Below the pieces are notes generated by a model that did not search any database, was not told where the DNA came from, and saw only the letters and a program-made list of their open reading frames with translations. Both the position numbers and the translations under genes were made by a program. A DNA stretch of 64,000 nucleotides from Catellatospora citrea (GTDB lineage Bacteria > Actinomycetota > Actinomycetes > Mycobacteriales > Micromonosporaceae), in NCBI RefSeq assembly GCF_003610235.1, contig NZ_RAPR01000001.1, forward strand, positions 6,758,001-6,822,000, read 5' to 3'. Of this stretch, positions 60,465 to 64,000 are shown piece by piece (positions within the stretch are counted from its first letter, which is position 1; every line of letters begins with the position of its first letter).

Positions 60465-61700
60465 CTATCGCATGGATCCGAATGAGGGTGGTCCGGAGCC
60501 GGGGCCGTCAGGCGGATTTCTCCTCTTGAGAATTTCGTTCTTGGTGATGCCGAGCATTCTTTCGAGGTTTGCCTTGAACTCGGCAAAAGTCCTGATGCGG
60601 GCCTGGAAACCTCTGGGGTTCCGGTGGCGTCGATGGAACACCTCCTGCAGGCTGACCTGCAGCATGTCAAGGTTTTCCGTCGTCTCCTGGTCCGTCGTGC
60701 TGGTCGGGACGAGTACGCCTGTCGCCGCGAAGGGGGACTCGTCGAATTCGCGTAGGACGCCGCGTCGCGTGCCCAGGCGGGTGACCCATGCATCGAGTAC
60801 GATGATGATGGCCTGTTGGTGGTCGCTGGACCATTCGACGAGCTCTGCGAGGCTTATTTCGGCGAGTGTGACGGTGCCCGCGCTGAAGCCGCGGTCATTG
60901 GCGACGGCGCGGGCGTAGTCGCCGATCGGCACACTGAGCTGGGGGTGGTACGGGGTCCAGCCGTCGACGTCCTCGCCGTAGCAGTCGAAGATGCGTCTGA
61001 CCTGCCTGATCGTTGCTCGGCCTTCGCCGACTACCAGAATGTGCACGTACTGCTTGTCGGCGCTGCGCCGCGCCGGCACATCCGCATCGTGGGTCCAGGT
61101 GGGCATGGCGGTGATGTCCAGCACGGTCGCCGGTTCGGGCACGGGATGGTCATAGCAGCGAATGGTGATCAGGTTGGCCAGGTGGTTCAGCAGGCTCTCG
61201 TATTCCGTCCGGTAGCCGCGCTCATTGAGCCGGCTGAGGATGGTCCTCAATCCCACACGCCGGTACTCGACGCAGGAGTCGTCGCAGGGCAGCTCGACGT
61301 GTGCGAGTTCCGGCGGCGTCGCTGCCGTCGGTGCACCCCATTGGACCGGCAGGACCGTCTCGGCCGGCGAGCCCGGTGTCGGGCTGGGTCGACGCTGGAA
61401 CGCGTAGAACTCTCTACCGCAGGTCTCGTTGGCGAAGTAGTTGCGCGACAGCAGCGGGATGAAGACACCGCAGGTGGCGATCGCTTCGGCGACGCGGTGC
61501 CGCAGTCCTTCGTTGAGCGGGACATCGATGTCAGAGTTCACGCCGAGCTCGATGAATCCGGGTGTGTCGGAGGAGTTCGAGCCGCCGCGTGCCCGGACCG
61601 TCTTCGACAGATCGGTGAAGAACGTCTGGATCAGGCGGCTGTCGTCAGCGGGCGCATGACCGATGAAGAACTGCGGCCAGGGTCTGGGAATCGAGGTCAC
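60465..61700 (-). CDS. fxsC: FxsC-type TIR-like protein of the FxSxx system
   Basis: 411 residues. The N-terminus (WPQFFIGHAPADDSRLIQTFFTDLSKTVRA ... FIPLLSRNYFANETCGREFYAF) has the TIR-like fold that defines FxsC. The C-terminal half (YVHILVVGEG, AIIIVLDAWVTRL) and the tail (LQVSLQEVFHRRHRNPRGFQ) match the conserved FxsC C-terminal domain. It is upstream of and co-oriented with fxsT. The operon faces fxsA-fxsB-HExxH. A role in NAD- or signal-related conflict functions is suspected for the TIR domain but unproven. Confidence 0.83.
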   Translation of the reverse strand: MTSIPRPWPQFFIGHAPADDSRLIQTFFTDLSKTVRARGGSNSSDTPGFIELGVNSDIDVPLNEGLRHRVAEAIATCGVFIPLLSRNYFANETCGREFYAFQRRPSPTPGSPAETVLPVQWGAPTAATPPELAHVELPCDDSCVEYRRVGLRTILSRLNERGYRTEYESLLNHLANLITIRCYDHPVPEPATVLDITAMPTWTHDADVPARRSADKQYVHILVVGEGRATIRQVRRIFDCYGEDVDGWTPYHPQLSVPIGDYARAVANDRGFSAGTVTLAEISLAELVEWSSDHQQAIIIVLDAWVTRLGTRRGVLREFDESPFAATGVLVPTSTTDQETTENLDMLQVSLQEVFHRRHRNPRGFQARIRTFAEFKANLERMLGITKNEILKRRNPPDGPGSGPPSFGSMR

Positions 61701-61872
61701 GTTTCGTTCCCCTCGCCAGCCGACGCCCCTTGGTGAAACATCGGCCAGCCACGTGTGATTGGGCGATCACCGGCTGTGGCCAGTATAGGGCGATCGCGCC
61801 ATAGGTAAATACTCCGATGGGATTCCCTCATGCGCGCATCTGGGCTGGTTCGATCGGCGAGCGTCGGCCACT

Positions 61873-64000
61873 TCATGTCTGCAAGCCCAGGGCGATGACG
61901 CCGAGCTGGGTGGCCGCGACCACGAGTTGTGGTTCGGTGTGTGCCAGGCCCAGCACCGCGCTTGGCAGCTCGATCAAGTCGGTGACACGGGACCGCAACG
62001 CGGCCTTCGACGCTCGCAGCGGGTCGTACCACAGCCGCACCAGAGCATCGTCGCCGCCAGAAACGACGACTGGTTTGCCGCCCGCCTCGATGACCAGGAG
62101 CGCTCTGACCGGGCCGTTGTGGACCAAGGTCTTCGTGACCAGGCGACGCCCGGTGGCGGCATCCCAGATCTGCAGGCTGCCGTCCGAGCCGCCTGCGGCG
62201 ATCACTGCTCGGCTTCCTAGCTGTCCGAACACTGCCGCCGTCGCGCCGCCTGCGTGCGCTTCGAGCGCGGTCATCGGCTCTGCCGTCACGGCGTTCCATA
62301 CCTTGACGAAACCACCGATGACAGCGACCACGACACTGTGAGTCGGCAAGCGTCCGATAGCCACGGAGACCGGTTTGCCAACCGCTCGCAGTGACGGGGC
62401 GAGGCGTAGGCCGGTGCGCGGATCCCACAGATGGATGACCCCCTCCTCGTCGCAGGACGCGACAGCCGTCCGCTCATCGAGCTCCCCGACGGAGAGCGCC
62501 GTGACCCAGCCGGCGTGCTCCTCGAACGCGGCGAGCGCATCGCCCGTCGCGGCGTCCCATACCCGCACGGTCTCGCCGCGGCCGCCGGCGGCGATGATCG
62601 CTCTACCGGCCAGTTTGCCGACCGCGAGCGCCGCCACCGACCCATCCTGGTGGACGAACGGCGGACCGACCGGGTCACCGGAGGATGCCTCCCAGCGGGC
62701 CACGAAGCCGTCTTCGCCGGCGGAGACGATCACGTCGCGACCGTCGAGGTCGACTGTGGCGACTGCGGTCACGGGGGCGCGGTGCTCGAAGATGCGGTCG
62801 GGGGTCGGGGGAGCCGCCGAGGCGTCCCAGAGCCTGACACTGCTGTCGTGGCCACACGACGCGATGACGGTTCGCCCATCCACCTGTCCCACCGCCACGC
62901 CTGTCACCAGTTCCTCGTGGCCGGCGAACTCGCGGATCGTCGCACCCGTCAGGGCGTCAAGCATCCGGACCGTTCTGTCGACGCCACCCGTGATCACTAC
63001 GGCTTTTCCGTCGAAACGACCGAACCGCAAGCTGTTTATCCACTGGCGGTCCGCTGCGACGGGTTCGCTGACAGGCTCGCCGGTGAGCGCGTTCCACATT
63101 CTCAGCATCCGATCAGAGCAGGCGGCCGCCACTGTGAGAGAGCCGTTGACGGTGCCCAGGGCGACACAGGTGACCTTCCTGCGGACCTGGATAGGCGGCA
63201 CGGCGAGCGTGGCCGCACCGACGTCCCAGATGATCACCATGCCGTCTTGGGCGCCAGAGGCGAGGATGGTGCGACTGCCGAACGTCGTGATGGCGACCGA
63301 GGTGATGCGATCCGAATGTTCGCGAATCGGCTCTGCGATGGCCGCACCCGTCTCGGCGCTCCACAACCTGACGGTGGCGTCGCTGCTTCCCGCTGCGATG
63401 ATCGTGCGGGATCGGAGCTGGCCGAACGCGACCGATGTTACCCCGGCGTCATGCTCCATGAGCGGTACGAGTTGCGCTCCCGTGCCGAGATCCCAGAGCC
63501 GCAGCGTCTTGTCGCTGCTCGCCGATGCGATGGCGGTGCGCCCGTCGACCACGCCGATGTCGACCGAGGACACGGTGTCACTGTGGCCCAGTAGCGGCGG
63601 CCGCAGCGGCGACGCCGTCGCAGCATCCCAGACACGCACGGCGTGCTCACCCTCCCCGTCCCCGGCGGCGATGATGGCGGTGCCGTCAAGTTCGCCAAGG
63701 GCGACGGAGGCGACCCATCCCCGCGACCCTGGCATCCGGTCATGCGGCGGCTGCAGGCGCCACGAAGCCCACGCGGTGGTGAAGGGCAAGGGCAGACCGC
63801 TCACGCTGATCGCACCGGCAAGCTCGTTGGCGTCGCAGCAACGGGCGGCCAACTGGAGGTACGCAGCTTGCTGTGACTTCTGGCGGAACTCCAGTCGAGT
63901 GCTGACGCGCCGGTACGCGTCAGCCGCCGCCCGAGCCTGCGGGTTCTCGGCCGCCGAGATGGCCGAGAGCAAGGAGGCCCTGGGCATGCCGAGCAGAAAC
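61873..64000 (-). CDS. WD40-repeat protein, C-terminal portion (5' end beyond the window)
   Basis: At least 708 residues; the frame is open at the right edge and the first ATG inside (63987) is probably internal. After a helical segment (SLLSAISAAENPQARAAADAYRRVS) come about fourteen WD40 units of the form GHSDTVSSVDIG...ASASSDKTLRLWDLGTG. The linker preceding the repeats resembles that of STAND NTPase/caspase/trypsin-WD40 fusions, so the missing N-terminus may hold an effector and a NACHT ATPase. It lies 172 bp upstream of fxsC in the same direction. Confidence 0.82.
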   Translation of the reverse strand, partial: FLLGMPRASLLSAISAAENPQARAAADAYRRVSTRLEFRQKSQQAAYLQLAARCCDANELAGAISVSGLPLPFTTAWASWRLQPPHDRMPGSRGWVASVALGELDGTAIIAAGDGEGEHAVRVWDAATASPLRPPLLGHSDTVSSVDIGVVDGRTAIASASSDKTLRLWDLGTGAQLVPLMEHDAGVTSVAFGQLRSRTIIAAGSSDATVRLWSAETGAAIAEPIREHSDRITSVAITTFGSRTILASGAQDGMVIIWDVGAATLAVPPIQVRRKVTCVALGTVNGSLTVAAACSDRMLRMWNALTGEPVSEPVAADRQWINSLRFGRFDGKAVVITGGVDRTVRMLDALTGATIREFAGHEELVTGVAVGQVDGRTVIASCGHDSSVRLWDASAAPPTPDRIFEHRAPVTAVATVDLDGRDVIVSAGEDGFVARWEASSGDPVGPPFVHQDGSVAALAVGKLAGRAIIAAGGRGETVRVWDAATGDALAAFEEHAGWVTALSVGELDERTAVASCDEEGVIHLWDPRTGLRLAPSLRAVGKPVSVAIGRLPTHSVVVAVIGGFVKVWNAVTAEPMTALEAHAGGATAAVFGQLGSRAVIAAGGSDGSLQIWDAATGRRLVTKTLVHNGPVRALLVIEAGGKPVVVSGGDDALVRLWYDPLRASKAALRSRVTDLIELPSAVLGLAHTEPQLVVAATQLGVIALGLQT

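Overview
The window is GC-rich DNA from an actinomycete. The codon bias, frequent GTG/TTG starts, Tat and lipobox export signals, and a complete FxSxx-COOH RiPP cluster point to a filamentous actinobacterium; Micromonosporaceae is plausible, but the genus cannot be read from the sequence. Most of the window is accessory: defence operons, IS remnants and specialised-product genes rather than housekeeping genes.

Layout. 1-950: the end of an IS3-family element and an IS110 transposase remnant. 911-7879 (minus): a complete type I Wadjet operon, jetA-jetB-jetC-jetD, whose last gene runs into the IS110 remnant. 8222-8701: a small Cys/His protein. 8861-16920 (plus): four tightly coupled genes encoding a CARF-HEPN protein (Cas02710/TIGR02710-like), an Upf1/COG1112-type SF1 helicase with a long coiled-coil insert, an unrecognised protein, and a phospholipase-D-type nuclease with two HKD motifs. 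No CRISPR array or cas gene is near. The helicase plus PLD pair recalls Mokosh; its coupling to a CARF-HEPN protein is the best candidate here for an undescribed defence system.

17271-33979: a segment bounded by two copies of a 16-bp tRNA-Leu 3' end (CCCCCCTCGGACACCA), as expected for an island integrated at a tRNA. It holds a DprA/Smf gene whose phosphoribosyltransferase partner is frameshifted and split by a 0.9-kb element with inverted ends. It also holds a GHKL ATPase convergent with an intact cytosine-C5 methyltransferase. Next comes an operon of Z1 helicase, DUF4420 PD-(D/E)XK nuclease, MORC/MutL-like ATPase, unknown protein and a DUF6339-cytosine-methyltransferase fusion, followed by a Vsr endonuclease. 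The fused methyltransferase lacks the catalytic cysteine, so the intact methyltransferase next door may supply the methylation.

34432-36425 (minus): a possible graspetide-type operon (candidate precursor, ATP-grasp ligase, Tat-exported protein). 36799-47000: secreted proteins, including a bulb-type lectin, a 1,946-residue ThuA/sorbosone-dehydrogenase multidomain protein, a C39-like peptidase and a lipoprotein. 47229-50398: a membrane protein and a winged-helix/PD-(D/E)XK endonuclease. 50400-52050: mostly gene debris. 52185-53054: an alpha/beta hydrolase. 53487-64000: an FxSxx cluster (fxsA, fxsB, HExxH protein) convergent with the fxsT TPR/NB-ARC protein and fxsC TIR-like protein, then a WD40-repeat protein cut by the right edge.

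The Wadjet, CARF/helicase/PLD and Z1/MORC operons are each built as overlapping, translationally coupled genes, whereas the DprA partner, several IS elements and some small genes are decayed. This is a defence island that has gained and lost modules repeatedly.
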